Origin: a bacterium
GTDB taxonomy: Bacteria > Eremiobacterota > Eremiobacteria > Baltobacterales > Baltobacteraceae
Direction: 5' to 3'
Assembly (NCBI GenBank): GCA_021784715.1
Contig: JAJYHP010000094.1
Coordinates: forward strand, 1-13,553
Length of the DNA stretch: 13,553 nucleotides
A program made the translations under genes and the position numbers. Positions within the stretch are counted from its first letter, which is position 1. Each line of letters opens with the position of its first letter. The notes below the pieces were generated by a model. It saw only the letters and a program-made list of their open reading frames with translations, was not told the origin of the DNA and did not search any database. Shown piece by piece: positions 12,719-13,553 of the stretch.

Positions 12719-13553
12719 TTACGAAGAAAGTTGCAAATCCCGCAAATTTTGTTCGGCGAGCAGCGCCGACCGAAGTCCGGCGTTCCCGGGTTCTCGTAAT
12801 TCGGGGTCTCGATCGAAGATCTCGCGGGCAACCGCTGCGGCCGCCAGAAAAAGCGGACGGTCCGCGATTGGGTCGCCGTAGCGCATACCACTACGCCCCG
12901 ACTGCAAGAGACCCGCGAGTTGCCCACCACCACGCAGTTCGAGATCGCGCTCGGCGATCGCGAAGCCATCGGTGCTCTCCAACAGGAATTCGAGCCGTGC
13001 GCTCTGTGGGGCATCATCGGGATGGACGAGCAGACAGTACGAAGCAGCACCGCCGCGCCCGACTCGGCCGCGCAATTGATGGAGTTGCGCCAGCCCATAT
13101 CGGTGGGCGTCGAGGACGAGCATGACGACGGCATTGGGCACGTCGACCCCGACCTCGACGACCGTCGTCGCAACTAATACATCGATTTCGCCTGCCGAAA
13201 AGCGCTTCATCGTACGATCCTTCAGCTCGGAGCTCATGCGTCCGTGCAACAATCCCACCCGCAAGCCCGCAAGCGGCCCGGCAGCGACACGCGCCGCCTC
13301 CTCGACCGCACCGATCAGCCCCATACCCTCCTCTTCGTCGCTCTCGATGGCGGCGCAAACAACGTAGGCTTGCTGTCCATCCCGCTCGACCCGCTCGCGG
13401 ATGAACCGGTAGGCGCGCTCGAGCCGACTCATGCGTAAGACAAAGGTTTCAATCGGCGTCCGTCCCGGCGGTAACTCGTCGATCGAGGAGATATCGAGCC
13501 CGGCGAGCAGCGTTTGCGCGAGCGTGCGCGGAATCGGCGTCGCCGTTAAATGC
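12719..13553 (-). CDS. recG: ATP-dependent DNA helicase RecG, C-terminal part (5' end outside window)
   Basis: The last 278 codons of recG; the frame is open across the right edge, with the first full codon at 13552. RecG is a superfamily-2 helicase that reverses stalled forks and branch-migrates Holliday junctions. Visible motifs are TATPIPRTLAQ (motif III, near the edge), IDELPPGRTPIET, LLHGRM with ELKDRTMKRFSAGEIDVLVATT (motif IV/V, split here), VVEVGVDVPNA, and HQLRGRVGRG (motif VI, arginine fingers). The C-terminal RDLELRGGGQL and QSG correspond to the RDLELRGPGEFLGxRQSG element of the family, slightly diverged. It ends with TAA at 12719. It is the most upstream minus-strand gene seen and is followed by M16, HAD, rsmD and coaD. 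Confidence 0.97.
   Translation of the reverse strand, partial: HLTATPIPRTLAQTLLAGLDISSIDELPPGRTPIETFVLRMSRLERAYRFIRERVERDGQQAYVVCAAIESDEEEGMGLIGAVEEAARVAAGPLAGLRVGLLHGRMSSELKDRTMKRFSAGEIDVLVATTVVEVGVDVPNAVVMLVLDAHRYGLAQLHQLRGRVGRGGAASYCLLVHPDDAPQSARLEFLLESTDGFAIAERDLELRGGGQLAGLLQSGRSGMRYGDPIADRPLFLAAAAVAREIFDRDPELREPGNAGLRSALLAEQNLRDLQLSS

Overview
This is a GC-rich bacterial chromosome segment, gene-dense, with short intergenic gaps and frequent GTG starts. Nothing here fixes the taxon. The chain recG - (M16 peptidase, HAD hydrolase) - rsmD - coaD - coiled-coil protein resembles the conserved recG/rsmD/coaD order of Firmicutes and related lineages. An exported, double-length M16 peptidase and the high GC content would fit an uncultured lineage such as Eremiobacterota/WPS-2; that is only a guess. 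I see no tRNA, rRNA, CRISPR array, insertion sequence, phage gene or att site.

Layout. (1) Bases 1-332, plus strand: the C-terminal end of a conserved protein with possible ATP-grasp affinity. (2) 373-2143, minus strand: phoU followed after 1 nt by a class-V aminotransferase-like PLP enzyme. (3) 2241-3879, plus strand: 3-hydroxyacyl-CoA dehydrogenase (hbd type) overlapping a crotonase/enoyl-CoA hydratase by 8 nt. (4) A UUCG-capped bidirectional terminator at 4043-4081 separates these from the convergent minus-strand pair thiolase (4614-5816) and membrane-anchored TlpA-like thioredoxin (4067-4612). (5) 5890-6837, plus strand, divergent from the thiolase: a Crp/FNR-type regulator with an N-terminal DUF2249-like domain, the most unusual protein in the window. 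(6) 6897-13553, all minus strand, in transcription order: recG (truncated by the window edge), exported M16 peptidase, HAD hydrolase, rsmD, coaD, DivIVA-like coiled-coil protein, and a small Pro-Gln-repeat membrane protein.

How the genes fit together. Thiolase, hydroxyacyl-CoA dehydrogenase and enoyl-CoA hydratase are three of the four steps of a beta-oxidation (or reversed, butyryl-CoA/crotonyl-CoA forming) cycle; no acyl-CoA dehydrogenase is visible. The fused regulator lies back-to-back with the thiolase operon and may control it and itself; this is inference from position. The recG-to-coaD block is housekeeping: DNA repair, 16S rRNA methylation, CoA biosynthesis and probably envelope or division functions. 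CoA synthesis and CoA-thioester metabolism share the window, but nothing shows that they are linked.

The window is mostly ordinary core metabolism. The items most worth following are the DUF2249-Crp fusion with its dyad over promoter and start codon, the identical 12-base stop/start junction used in two unrelated operons, and the coiled-coil protein coupled to coaD.
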